Part shown: positions 20,137 to 29,824 of the stretch, piece by piece
Position numbering within the stretch: the first letter of the stretch is position 1
How the letters are laid out: each line of letters starts with the position of its first letter
Source: Buchnera aphidicola (Cinara cuneomaculata)
GTDB taxonomy: Bacteria > Pseudomonadota > Gammaproteobacteria > Enterobacterales > Enterobacteriaceae
DNA length: 64,000 bases
Assembly (NCBI RefSeq): GCF_900698865.1
Contig: NZ_LR217695.1
Location: 124,001-188,000, forward strand
Reading direction: 5' to 3'
Position numbers and translations under genes: made by a program
The notes under the pieces: model-generated
Told to the model about the DNA's origin: nothing
Seen by the model: the letters and a program-made list of their open reading frames with translations, nothing else
The model's database searches: none

Positions 20137-21225
20137 ATGATATATAAATTTGGTCTTATTGGATTACCTAACGTAGGAAAATCAGCATTATTTAATGCGA
20201 TAACAAAATTAAATATTCCTTCAAAAAATTTTCCTTTTTGTACAATTAAACCGAATATTGGAATAGTATCAATTTTTGATGATCGATTAAAAAAAATTGC
20301 CGATTGTGTTTCAACAAGTACTATTGTATATAGTACTGCTATTTTAATTGATATTGCTGGATTAGTTAAAGGAGCTTCTACCGGAGAAGGACTAGGAAAT
20401 AAATTTTTAGAAAAAATTAAAGAATGTCATGCACTTATACAAGTTGTACGATGTTTTAAAGAAAGCGATATTATTCATATATATGGTGATATTAATCCAT
20501 CTCGTGATATTGACATTATTAATACAGAATTATTATTATCTGATCTTGATTTATGTGAAAAAATTATTCAACGATATATTACTGTAAGTAATAAACAAGA
20601 TATTTGTTATGATTTTCTTATAAATTTAATACATCGTTGTATAGATCAATTAAAAGCCGGATTTGCTTTACGAAATATTTTATTTACGCGAGAAGAATTA
20701 GAAATATTAAAACAGTATCAATTTTTAACTTTAAAACCTATGGTGTACGTATTCAATATAGCTCGTAATATAGATTTACGTACGTATATAGATCAATGTT
20801 GTACAAATAATTTAATTGACAAATCTACTATATTTCCTATTGCATTAAATGATGAAAATAAGATGATATTAAATCATATTAATGATCCGATACATAAACA
20901 AAATAGTCTATATATTGGTAATTTAAATTACCATAAATTTATTGAAAAATTATGTAATTTTTTACAGTTAAAAACTTTTTTTACTGCCGGACAAAAAGAA
21001 GTAAGATCATGGTTGTTTAAAGCGGATAAAACAGCTATACAAGCAGCTAATTTAATTCATACTGATTTTTCTAAGGGATTTATTAGAGCTCAAATTATTT
21101 CATATCATGATATGATCAAATATTGTAACATTAGTAAAATTAAACAATTAGGAAAAATACGTAGTGAAGGAAAAAAATATATTATTCAAGATGGTGATAT
21201 TATAAATTTTCTATTTAATGTATAA
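20137..21225 (+). CDS. ychF: Redox-responsive ATPase YchF (Obg-like)
   Basis: YchF is an Obg-family P-loop protein that prefers ATP and interacts with ribosomes. Its 362 residues match the E. coli length of 363. The P-loop is GLPNVGKSALFNAI, followed by NFPFCTIKPNIG (switch I) and DIAGLVKGASTGEGLGNKFL (G3). A helical insert and a C-terminal TGS domain (FFTAGQKEVRSWLFK to DGDIINFLFNV) follow. The pth-ychF pair is conserved in enterobacteria. A strong terminator lies just after it. Confidence 0.96.
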   Translation: MIYKFGLIGLPNVGKSALFNAITKLNIPSKNFPFCTIKPNIGIVSIFDDRLKKIADCVSTSTIVYSTAILIDIAGLVKGASTGEGLGNKFLEKIKECHALIQVVRCFKESDIIHIYGDINPSRDIDIINTELLLSDLDLCEKIIQRYITVSNKQDICYDFLINLIHRCIDQLKAGFALRNILFTREELEILKQYQFLTLKPMVYVFNIARNIDLRTYIDQCCTNNLIDKSTIFPIALNDENKMILNHINDPIHKQNSLYIGNLNYHKFIEKLCNFLQLKTFFTAGQKEVRSWLFKADKTAIQAANLIHTDFSKGFIRAQIISYHDMIKYCNISKIKQLGKIRSEGKKYIIQDGDIINFLFNV

Positions 21226-21266
21226 ATAATATATATTTATAAAATATTTTATTGATTAAATAGTTC

Positions 21267-21297
21267 TTTAGAGAGGATTTAAATCTACCTCTCTAAA
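21267..21297. terminator. Bidirectional terminator between ychF and thrC
   Basis: A perfect 10-bp inverted repeat, TTTAGAGAGG at 21267-21276 and CCTCTCTAAA at 21288-21297, with an 11-nt loop. The stem has a GAGAGG core that stands out in this A/T-rich sequence. It ends 11 nt before the thrC stop and starts 42 nt after the ychF stop. T-rich sequence on the plus side and A/T tracts on the other side fit termination of both convergent transcripts. Confidence 0.8.
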
Positions 21298-21308
21298 TTG
21301 TTATATTT

Positions 21309-22601
21309 TTAAATCTGAGTCAATAAAAAATTTTTTAAGTTTAAGAAATTTGGTTTCATTTGATGTGAAAAATTTTTTAGATGGACTCTTGATTGTAATG
21401 AATTAGGTAAATTTAATTTAATATTTAGAACTTTTTCAATGGTATCTTGAAATTTAGCTGGATGAGCGGTACCTAAGAATAATCCAAAATCTGTTTTTTG
21501 TATATTTTTTTTCAATGCTCTATACGCGATAGCTGCATGTGGTTCTGATATATATCCAATTTTATGTAACTCTTGAAGTGTTCGTATAGTTTTTGCATCA
21601 GATATACTTTTAGATGTTAAATTTTGTAAATTCCATTTTTTCCGTTTAAATAATTCTTCTACTCTAGGCCAATTATTAGGTTGACTAATATCCATAGCAT
21701 TTGAAATAGTAGATATAGTGTTATGTGGATTCCAAATACCAGTTTTTAAAAACCGCGGCACAGTATCATTTGCATTTGTAGCCGCGATGAATGATTTAAT
21801 AGGTAATCCTAATGATTTTGCAATAAAACCTGCGGTTAAATTTCCAAAATTACCACAGGGTACAGAGATGATAATATCATTATGATATTGAGGAGGTATT
21901 AATGCAAATGCTTCAAAATAGTAACAAATTTGAGCTAATAATCGACTAATATTAATTGAATTAGCGGAATTTAAACCAATTTTATTTTTTAATTTTGTAT
22001 CATTAAAAGATTTTTTAACTAAATATTGACAATCATCAAAACTTCCATCAACGGCAATTGTATGTATATTTTTACCTAAAGTACAGAATAATTTTTCTTG
22101 TAATGCACTAATCCTTCCTTTAGGATATAAAATTACAACACGAATATTATGCATACAGTAAAATGCATGCGCAACAGCAGCACCGGTGTCACCTGATGTA
22201 GCCGTTAATATTGTCATAATAGAATTTTCATTCTTCCAATATGACAACATGGTAGCCATAAATCTCGCTCCAAAATCTTTAAAAGCTAACGTTGGACCGT
22301 GAAATAATTCCAAACACGATATATTTTTAGTAACCGGAGCAATTATTGGTTGAGTAAAAGAAAATGCAGATTGAATTTGTTTTTTTAGATCGTTTAATGA
22401 GATTTCATCAGATATAAAATGTGAAAGTATATGTGTGCTACGAGTAATAAAATCCATACTGATCAATTTTTTTAAATCATGGGAATTAAATTTTGGTAAA
22501 TATTTTGGAAAAAATAATCCTTGTTTTTTACCTAAACCGTGCTGAATGGCATTTAAAAAATTTACTTCTTCATTACTATCTTTTAGATTGTATAGTTTCA
22601 T
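21309..22601 (-). CDS. thrC: Threonine synthase
   Basis: This PLP enzyme converts phosphohomoserine to threonine. Its 430 residues match E. coli ThrC (428). The PLP-binding lysine is in GPTLAFKDFGARFM, and the PLP phosphate-binding loop is SVPCGNFGNLTAG. Further motifs include TATSGDTGAAVAHAF and LGTAHPAKFQDT near the C-terminus. It is last in the thrABC operon: only 2 nt separate its ATG from the thrB stop, and AAGGAT lies inside the thrB end as its ribosome binding site. Threonine is an essential amino acid the symbiont supplies to its host. Confidence 0.97.
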   Translation of the reverse strand: MKLYNLKDSNEEVNFLNAIQHGLGKKQGLFFPKYLPKFNSHDLKKLISMDFITRSTHILSHFISDEISLNDLKKQIQSAFSFTQPIIAPVTKNISCLELFHGPTLAFKDFGARFMATMLSYWKNENSIMTILTATSGDTGAAVAHAFYCMHNIRVVILYPKGRISALQEKLFCTLGKNIHTIAVDGSFDDCQYLVKKSFNDTKLKNKIGLNSANSINISRLLAQICYYFEAFALIPPQYHNDIIISVPCGNFGNLTAGFIAKSLGLPIKSFIAATNANDTVPRFLKTGIWNPHNTISTISNAMDISQPNNWPRVEELFKRKKWNLQNLTSKSISDAKTIRTLQELHKIGYISEPHAAIAYRALKKNIQKTDFGLFLGTAHPAKFQDTIEKVLNIKLNLPNSLQSRVHLKNFSHQMKPNFLNLKNFLLTQI

Positions 22602-22603
22602 GG

Positions 22604-23536
22604 TTATATCCTTATTTTTCTAGCGCCTAATTGATCAATTTTACAAATATGAACAAATCCTTGATTATTTTTAATATAATTTTTTTCTAACCATTCTTTT
22701 ACTTTATTTGCTACGGAAATGTTTAAACATATTGAAAATAATGTAGGACCAGAACCGGAAATATTACATGTTAATGCTCCTAATTTTAGGAGAGCAGTTT
22801 TTATATATAAAAAATTCTGTATTAACGATATTCGATATGGTTCTGCAATAGTATCTTGCATAAATCGAATGGCTAATTCAGATTTTTGTGTATATAACGC
22901 GTGTATAAATGTTGATAGATTTCGGCTATTTTGGATGCATATCTCTTTGCTATATTGTAAAGGTAGAATATTTCTTGCAGTAGAAGTAGATACCGTAATT
23001 CCCGGCCAAGCAATAATCCATAACCAATTTTTAAATATAGGTAATTTTTGTGTTGGATTATGTATATCATCTGTAATGAGTTGTAGTCCTCCTAAATAAC
23101 ACGGGGCTACGTTATCGTAATGAATGCCTCCAGAGATGCTTCCTTCTAATATACCCATTAATTTTATTAATTCTACTTGTGTGAGTTTAGTTTTATAAAA
23201 TTTATTGAACGCCAGAACACTAGCGACAATAGATGAAGCACTAGATCCTAATCCAGATCCGACCGGCATATTTTTTTCTAATGTAATTGATATTGGTTTT
23301 TTTTTATTAGTTTTTTTACTAAACCATTTCCATGCTTTCCAAGTGATATTTTTTTTTATATCCTTAGGTAAATGAGTAGAAAAATTTCCATAACAATTTA
23401 ATTGAAAGGTATTTGATGGCTCGATTGATACACAATCACCTAATAAAGTATCATCTATTGGTGTAATAGCTGCTCCTAAAATATCAAAACCAACACCAAC
23501 GTTTCCAATGGAAGCAGGAGCATAGATTTTTATCAT
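22604..23536 (-). CDS. thrB: Homoserine kinase
   Basis: This enzyme phosphorylates homoserine with ATP on the way to threonine. The 310-residue GHMP-family protein has the N-terminal [15 protein letters not shown] motif, the ATP-binding [17 protein letters not shown] loop, and the C-terminal [14 protein letters not shown] motif, all intact. The length equals that of E. coli ThrB. It lies 19 nt after thrA and 2 nt before thrC, so translation of the three genes is probably linked. Confidence 0.97.
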   Translation of the reverse strand: MIKIYAPASIGNVGVGFDILGAAITPIDDTLLGDCVSIEPSNTFQLNCYGNFSTHLPKDIKKNITWKAWKWFSKKTNKKKPISITLEKNMPVGSGLGSSASSIVASVLAFNKFYKTKLTQVELIKLMGILEGSISGGIHYDNVAPCYLGGLQLITDDIHNPTQKLPIFKNWLWIIAWPGITVSTSTARNILPLQYSKEICIQNSRNLSTFIHALYTQKSELAIRFMQDTIAEPYRISLIQNFLYIKTALLKLGALTCNISGSGPTLFSICLNISVANKVKEWLEKNYIKNNQGFVHICKIDQLGARKIRI

Positions 23537-23555
23537 TTTTTTTAAACTCGTAATA

Positions 23556-26009
23556 TTATAATATTATACGTAATAAATCAGAGAAAATACCTGATGCTGT
23601 TACTTTGTTTCCAGCTCCATAACCGCGTATTATTAAGGGAATTGGTTGGTAATATTTTGTATAAAATACAAATATATTTTCTCCGTTTTTGATGTGATAT
23701 AATGGACTGTTGTTATCGACTTCTTTTATTCTGACACTACATGATCCGTTACCTTTAATCGTCCCAACATATCGTAATACTTTATTTTTACATTTTGCAT
23801 AATTAACTTTTTCAGTAAATTGATTATTTAATTTTTTTAATTGTAATAAAAATTTTTTTTTATTATTTATTGTTTCAAAATGTTTGGGTAGAATTTTTTC
23901 TATTTTAATGTCCGTAAGTTCTATTGAATATCCGAATTCTCTAGCTAAAATTAATAATTTTCTTGCTACATCTATTCCAGATAGATCATCTTTGGGATTA
24001 GGTTCGGTAAATCCTAATTTTTGAGCTTGTTTAGTAGCATCGGAGATAGTTATATCATCATCTAATTGTCCAAATATACAAGACATTGAACCTGATAGAA
24101 TTCCTTGAAATTTAATTAAATGATCTCCAGATTTTATTAGATTTTTTAAATTATCAATAATTGGTAATCCAGCTCCAACATGTGTTTCATAAAGAAATTT
24201 TTTATCGTATTTATTAGCTATTTGATGAACAGATAAATAATCTAATAATAGGGATGAATTAGATTTTTTATTGGCAGTAATAATATTAAATCCGGATTTT
24301 ATGATGGAATTATATTCATTTGCGATATCTTGACTGGCTGTACAATCTATTAAGACTGGATTTAAATATCCATATTTTTTTACTAGTATTAAAATTTTTT
24401 TTAAATAAAAATTTTTTTTAGACACAGCAAATTCATGAGTCCAGTTATTTAAATTTATGTTAGTTTTATTGGTGATATATTTAGTTGAATTAGCAATGAC
24501 ATTGACATTCAATTGAATAAATTTTTTTTCTAACTTATCTCGTTGTTCTAAAATTATTTTTAATAATTCTGATCCTACTCCACCGATACCAATCAAAAAA
24601 ATATTTATAGGTATAGTTTTGTTAATTATAAAATCATGAATTTTTTTAATGATATTAATGATATTGTTAGTATGTAATACTATAGATAATGATATATTAG
24701 ATATGTTATATGATATTTCAAATATTTTATTATTAAATTTTTCAAGAGATAAACAAATTTTTTTAATAATTTTTACATTATATTTTTTTATATTATTACC
24801 CACTATAGAAATAATATTTAGATTTTTAATTTCAATAATCGATTCTATTAATTTTTTTTGAATTTCTTTATTAAGTATTTTTTTTATTTTTTTTTTAATA
24901 TTAAGTGTGTTATTTTTGTGTACATAAAAACTAATAGTATTACTTGATAAGGACTGATGTAATAAATATACAGAAATATTTTTATCTGATAAATATTTTA
25001 ATATTTTATTTGAAATATTTGCTATTTGAATATTTTTAATACTATAAATTTTTATTAAAATCATATTACTTAAATATGTAATTCCTTTAATAATATCAGA
25101 ATTATTTTTATTTTGATTGGTTATTAATGTCCCTGGATGATTACAATTATTAGTATTTTTTATAGTACATGGAATATTATAGTATTGTAGTGGTTTTATA
25201 GAAGCAGGATGAATTACTTTAGCACCTAAATAGGCTAACTCTAGTGCTTCTTGATATGTAATTTCCGATAATGGTCGTGCTGTTGATATAGTGTTAGGAT
25301 CACTAGTATATATTCCATTTACATCTGTCCAAATTTCACAAATATGAGAATTTGTACATATAGATAATAATGTAGCTGAATAATCTGATCCGTTTCTTCC
25401 TAATACAACTAATTCATTAAATTGGTTTCCGGCAATGAAACCAGGCATAATAATAATATCTTGTTTATAGATTTTTAATTTTTTAAAACGTTTTTTTGAT
25501 TTATGTATATCTACAACAGCATTAATATAGTTATTATTAGCTAACAACAATTTAACCGGATCAAGTAAAGTAACCTTGTTTCCAAGCGTTTCTAGAATTG
25601 CTTTCATAATATATGCAGATAAGATTTCTCCCATAGAAATTATTTGAGCATAAATTTTATCGGGACAATAATTGAGAGTTTGGATATGATCTAATAAATT
25701 GTTTAATTGTTTAAATTTTAAAGTTATTTTTTTTTTAATTTTATTGATAGGATATTTATCATGGATGATATTAATATCATCTATTAATTGTAAAAAAAAT
25801 TTTTTGATATTTATGAAAATTTCTATTGGAACGATGTGATTAAATGTATATTTTTGGATAATTTTTTCTAATTGATTAGTTATGTTGGCTGGAGCAGATA
25901 ATACAACAGCTATTTGGTCATTTTTTACCTGATTAAGAATAATTGAAGATACTTGTATAAATTTATTTGCATTCGCAAGTGACGTACCTCCAAATTTTAA
26001 CGTTTTCAT
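23556..26009 (-). CDS. thrA: Bifunctional aspartokinase / homoserine dehydrogenase I
   Basis: The protein phosphorylates aspartate and reduces aspartate semialdehyde to homoserine. It has 817 residues versus 820 in E. coli. The aspartokinase domain starts [17 protein letters not shown] and includes [12 protein letters not shown]; the middle holds the ACT regulatory region, unusually rich in Ile/Asn/Lys; the dehydrogenase domain starts with [14 protein letters not shown] (NAD(P)-binding) and has [20 protein letters not shown] and [15 protein letters not shown]. The catalytic parts are better conserved than the ACT region. I see no threonine/isoleucine-rich leader peptide upstream, so attenuation seems lost. 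Confidence 0.96.
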   Translation of the reverse strand: MKTLKFGGTSLANANKFIQVSSIILNQVKNDQIAVVLSAPANITNQLEKIIQKYTFNHIVPIEIFINIKKFFLQLIDDINIIHDKYPINKIKKKITLKFKQLNNLLDHIQTLNYCPDKIYAQIISMGEILSAYIMKAILETLGNKVTLLDPVKLLLANNNYINAVVDIHKSKKRFKKLKIYKQDIIIMPGFIAGNQFNELVVLGRNGSDYSATLLSICTNSHICEIWTDVNGIYTSDPNTISTARPLSEITYQEALELAYLGAKVIHPASIKPLQYYNIPCTIKNTNNCNHPGTLITNQNKNNSDIIKGITYLSNMILIKIYSIKNIQIANISNKILKYLSDKNISVYLLHQSLSSNTISFYVHKNNTLNIKKKIKKILNKEIQKKLIESIIEIKNLNIISIVGNNIKKYNVKIIKKICLSLEKFNNKIFEISYNISNISLSIVLHTNNIINIIKKIHDFIINKTIPINIFLIGIGGVGSELLKIILEQRDKLEKKFIQLNVNVIANSTKYITNKTNINLNNWTHEFAVSKKNFYLKKILILVKKYGYLNPVLIDCTASQDIANEYNSIIKSGFNIITANKKSNSSLLLDYLSVHQIANKYDKKFLYETHVGAGLPIIDNLKNLIKSGDHLIKFQGILSGSMSCIFGQLDDDITISDATKQAQKLGFTEPNPKDDLSGIDVARKLLILAREFGYSIELTDIKIEKILPKHFETINNKKKFLLQLKKLNNQFTEKVNYAKCKNKVLRYVGTIKGNGSCSVRIKEVDNNSPLYHIKNGENIFVFYTKYYQPIPLIIRGYGAGNKVTASGIFSDLLRIIL

Positions 26010-26514
26010 AAATATAATCTCGTTTAAAAATCATTATTTAGATTTAATTTATTAATAATAGTACGATATACTATATATAAATTGTTGTAATAGTAAACAT
26101 TGCTAACATATTAATTGTATTTGATTGTATTATTATGAATGATATGGATAAATCTTTAAAATATAAATTTTTTATTTGTATATTTAATATTTATATTAAA
26201 TCACGTGCATCATGAGGTAAATTAATAAATTGTAACATATTTTTTTATTTTTTTTTTTTTTTTTTTAATTAATTTATTATGAAATAATATAAATAAAAAT
26301 AATATTTTATATTTAATTTTAAAATTATTTATTTTAAGAACGTTAAAATAATATAAGTAATGTTATTTTTGATGAGATAATATGATACAAATAATGTGAT
26401 AGTATTAAAGATATTTTGTATATGTATAATAAAGATATGTCAAAATCAAATATTGATATGTATATTTTATGATTATAAATAAGAGTTAAATTTTATATTT
26501 AGTAAATATGTAAT
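26010..26514. other. Intergenic region upstream of thrA with a 19-T run
   Basis: About 505 nt between thrA and pcnB, both on the minus strand. It holds a run of 19 T (26248-26266) preceded by 7 T, the longest homopolymer I noticed in the window. Next to it a 15-codon mini-frame on the minus strand (26191-26238, MLQFINLPHDARDLI) contains a GC-richer patch CACGTGCATCATGAGG. No attenuator or recognisable gene is evident. The thr promoter must lie here, but I cannot choose a single site. Confidence 0.5.
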
Positions 26515-27747
26515 TTACATTAATTTTTTTTTAAAAAAAAAATATTTTTTTATTCCAAATGAATAAAATTTTTTTAATTCATGTTTATTTTCTGTTTTAG
26601 AACGTAATGAAATAAGCTCTAAAGCTCGAAAAAAATTATTATATTGAATAATTGTTTTAGTTTCGCAATTTTGTTTAGTTTCTATTTCTTTTTGTAAATT
26701 CCATATTTTTTCAATATTTAATAGAATATTTTTAGGTATTCCAAGTAAAATTGAATATTTTTTTAATATATAATTAACAGATATAGAATATGCTTTAAAA
26801 TATTTTAATTTTTTATTAATTGATAATTCTTGTATCTTTTCTGTTAACGGATACCATAACAAAGATGCAAATAAAAATTCAGGACATCGTAATATTTTTT
26901 TAGAAGTGGGAGAATCTACTTTTTTAAAACAATAAACAATAATATTGTTTAAAAAAATAGTATTATTTTTACTGAATTTGTTTACTAAAAAAGGTAATAA
27001 GATATATATTAAAGAATATTTTTTTAATCGCATATAACTTAAATAACCATATCCGAAACAAAATAATTTTATGGATTCAGTAAATAGTCGAGCTGGTGGA
27101 ATATTTTTTAATAATTTTGATAATTTATTAATTGGTTCTGCAGTTTTTTTCTCTATACACATCTGTAAACGTACTGAAAAACGTATGACTCTTAACATAC
27201 GTACTGGATCTTCTCGGTATCGAGTTTCAGCATTACCAATTAATCTAATTATTTTTAGTTTAATGTCTTTAATGCCTCCTATATAATCCCTAATTCCTGA
27301 ATCTTTAATACTATAATATAATGCATTAATTGTTAAATCACGTCTATAAGCATCTTCTTCGATTTTTCCAAAATTATTATCACATAATAACATTCCGTTA
27401 TTTGATTTTTTTATATGAGAAGAATATGATTTATGATTTGCAGGAGTATCATTATTTGCTCGAAATGTTGATACTTCAATAATTTCATTTTTAAAGATTA
27501 AATGTGCAATAATAAATCGTCTACCTATTAATCTACAATTTTTAAATAGTTTTCTAATTTCATTTGGTTTCGCGTTAGTTGCAATATCAAAATCTTTAGG
27601 TTTTTTACCTAACAATAAATCTCGTACTCCGCCACCTACCAAATAAGCTTCATAACCTGATTTATTTAATCTGTACAATACTTTCATAGAATTTTTGCTA
27701 ATCTCTCTTTGAGATATATTATGATTTTTTTTTATAATTAGATTCAT
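26515..27747 (-). CDS. pcnB: Poly(A) polymerase I
   Basis: This enzyme adds poly(A) tails to RNA, which promotes decay. It belongs to the class II nucleotidyltransferases that also include CCA-adding enzymes. The motif YLVGGGVRDLLLGKKPKDFDIAT, with the two metal-binding aspartates in DFD, aligns very closely with E. coli PcnB, followed by LFKNCRLIGRRF and RRDLTINALYY. At 410 residues it is shorter than E. coli (465) because the basic C-terminal tail is reduced. A CCA-adding enzyme is the alternative, but the GKKPKDFD sequence and NCRLIGRRF favour PcnB. Confidence 0.9.
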   Translation of the reverse strand: MNLIIKKNHNISQREISKNSMKVLYRLNKSGYEAYLVGGGVRDLLLGKKPKDFDIATNAKPNEIRKLFKNCRLIGRRFIIAHLIFKNEIIEVSTFRANNDTPANHKSYSSHIKKSNNGMLLCDNNFGKIEEDAYRRDLTINALYYSIKDSGIRDYIGGIKDIKLKIIRLIGNAETRYREDPVRMLRVIRFSVRLQMCIEKKTAEPINKLSKLLKNIPPARLFTESIKLFCFGYGYLSYMRLKKYSLIYILLPFLVNKFSKNNTIFLNNIIVYCFKKVDSPTSKKILRCPEFLFASLLWYPLTEKIQELSINKKLKYFKAYSISVNYILKKYSILLGIPKNILLNIEKIWNLQKEIETKQNCETKTIIQYNNFFRALELISLRSKTENKHELKKFYSFGIKKYFFFKKKLM

Positions 27748-28593
27748 ATGGTAATATCGACGCTATTTTTTATATTTATATATAGTTTCTTAAAATTAGT
27801 AATTTTATACTAGATAAAAATATATAGTATTTAAATACATAGTATTTATTTTTAAATAAACATACAATATTTTAGTTTCATATTAAAAAAATATTTAATA
27901 TATATATCAATATATTTTATAATTGAAATATTTTTATTAAATATTTTTTAAAATAATATAATGAATATATATTTTATATTTCGTACTATACTAACATATA
28001 GTATCTTGATATCAATAATATTAATATATTGCATATTTAACAATATATTAATATTTAATAACAATTAAAATAATTTTTATTACAATATAAAAAATAAATT
28101 TAATGTATGTAATATAAAAATATTTTTAAAAATATTAATTTTTAATTTATATAGTTTATATATGAAATATTTTTATAAAAATAATTATTTTGATAAAAAT
28201 ATTTATATGATTATTTTAAATTAAATAGAACAATAATTCTTATTATAAGAACGGATATAAATTTTATTTATATTCTAAAATAGAAAATATATTTTTAATA
28301 TTTTTTAAAAAATTATTATGTATAATATATTATTTTGATTTTTTTTTAAATTATCTTACATATTTAATATGTACATGAATTAAAAAAGATATATGTTATT
28401 TATATATATAAATATAAAAATTTTTTTAATTTTTTGTAAAATTTTTTATATAGAGATATATCTATATATTTTATGTTAAGTAAACTGATATAATACGAAA
28501 ATTCTTATGTATTATAATGTAATATACATATATTACACTTAATAATTTTAAGATATAATTAACAACTTTAGAATTAATAATTAGGAAACATAA
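27748..28593. other. 846-nt gene-free region between pcnB and truA
   Basis: This is the longest non-coding stretch in the window, lying between divergent genes. It is nearly all A/T with many short repeats of TATATA and AAATATTTTT type. I find no homologous frame, no tRNA and only small hairpins such as TTCTTA-TTA-TAAGAA at 28237-28251. Probably it is the eroded remains of deleted genes plus the two promoters. Confidence 0.55.
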
Positions 28594-29382
28594 ATGAAGT
28601 TTGTTTTTGGTGTAGAATATGACGGAAGTATGTATTTTGGATGGCAAAAACAAAGATCAGTTTTAACTATACAGGGGTATCTCGAGCAGGCTTTGTCTAA
28701 AATAGCTAATTATAAAATAGATGTAGTTTGTGCTGGTCGCACGGATAGAGGAGTACATGCGATTATGCAAATTGTTCATTTTAATACTCATATTATGCGA
28801 AGTTCAAAAGTATGGTTGAAAGGTATAAATTCATTATTACCAACTGATATAACAGTATTGTGGTTACGAAAAATTTCATCCGATTTTGATGCGAGGTTTT
28901 CAGCATTGTCGCGATCATATCGTTATTTAATTCTTAATCGAAGAGTACGATCTAGTTTTTTAACTAAATATTATTTTCATGTAAGAAATATATTAGATAT
29001 TAAAAAAATGCGATATAGTTCTAAATGGTTACTTGGTCAACATGATTTTACTGCTTTTAAAAGTAGTGGTTGCCAATCCCTTTCTGCTTATAGAGAAATT
29101 AGCTCATTAACAGTATATCGTATTCATGATTTTATCATTATTGATATTACTGCTAATTCTTTTTTATATCATATGGTTAGAAATATCGTAGGATGTTTAA
29201 TAGTTGTAGGATTATCAAAACGTAATACTTATTGGGTAAAACAGGTTTTACATGAAAAAAATATAAAAAAAAGTTATTCTACAGTACCATCGCAAGGATT
29301 ATATTTTTTGTCTGCTTCATATCCTGAGTATTATTCTATACCTATAAAATATAATGTGTTTAAATATATAGATTTATTTTAA
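28594..29382 (+). CDS. truA: tRNA pseudouridine synthase A
   Basis: TruA makes pseudouridine at positions 38-40 of the tRNA anticodon arm. The 262-residue protein (270 in E. coli) has FGVEYDGSMYFGWQKQ at the N-terminus and the catalytic aspartate in CAGRTDRGVHAIMQIVHF. The C-terminal FLYHMVRNIVGCLI motif is intact. AGGAAACAT just before the ATG gives a usable ribosome binding site. It stands alone between two gene-free regions. Confidence 0.96.
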   Translation: MKFVFGVEYDGSMYFGWQKQRSVLTIQGYLEQALSKIANYKIDVVCAGRTDRGVHAIMQIVHFNTHIMRSSKVWLKGINSLLPTDITVLWLRKISSDFDARFSALSRSYRYLILNRRVRSSFLTKYYFHVRNILDIKKMRYSSKWLLGQHDFTAFKSSGCQSLSAYREISSLTVYRIHDFIIIDITANSFLYHMVRNIVGCLIVVGLSKRNTYWVKQVLHEKNIKKSYSTVPSQGLYFLSASYPEYYSIPIKYNVFKYIDLF

Positions 29383-29824
29383 TTATTTTAGAATTTATAT
29401 AGTATGATACTAATTATTAATTTTTATAAAATTTAAAAATTAATTTTGATCAGAATAAAATCTATTATTTTGATACATCAGTTATATTTAAATATTATAA
29501 GTAATAGTCAATATTTTTATATAAAAACTTTTGAATATATTTCATGTTAGATATTATTTAAACATGACAATGGAATAGATAGTATATATAATACATGTTT
29601 AGTAAATTATATGTATAAAACATACTACTATATGGATAGTAGATTATATAAAAATATTTTTATGTATATTGTTAAATTTTTTGAATTTATATTATTTTAA
29701 CGTTGATATTGTATATTTATTTTTAATTTTTTAAAGATTTTATATATAGTTTTTTATATTTTATTAAATAATTTTAAATTATATTGTAATTTTATTGGTA
29801 GTATTAGCGAATATGAGATTTAGT
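29383..29824. other. Gene-free region between truA and secA
   Basis: About 442 nt of A/T-rich sequence with no homologous reading frame. A small imperfect stem CTACTATATGGATAGTAG is present near 29625-29642. secM, which regulates secA in E. coli, is not present. The secA promoter should lie in its last part. Confidence 0.45.

Noticed and set aside
22719-23099. 126-codon plus-strand frame opposite thrB
   Set aside because: It is fully inside thrB on the opposite strand, shows no motif, and thrB is complete and conserved.
26515-27747. pcnB as a tRNA CCA-adding enzyme
   Set aside because: The N-terminal region matches poly(A) polymerase closely (GKKPKDFD, NCRLIGRRF). The alternative remains only because the two families share a fold and the C-terminal tail is shortened.
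27781-28593. Repeats of ATATAT and AAATATTTTT as a satellite or origin-like array
   Set aside because: The units are irregular and of the kind expected from extreme A/T bias. No DnaA-box cluster or iteron spacing was seen.
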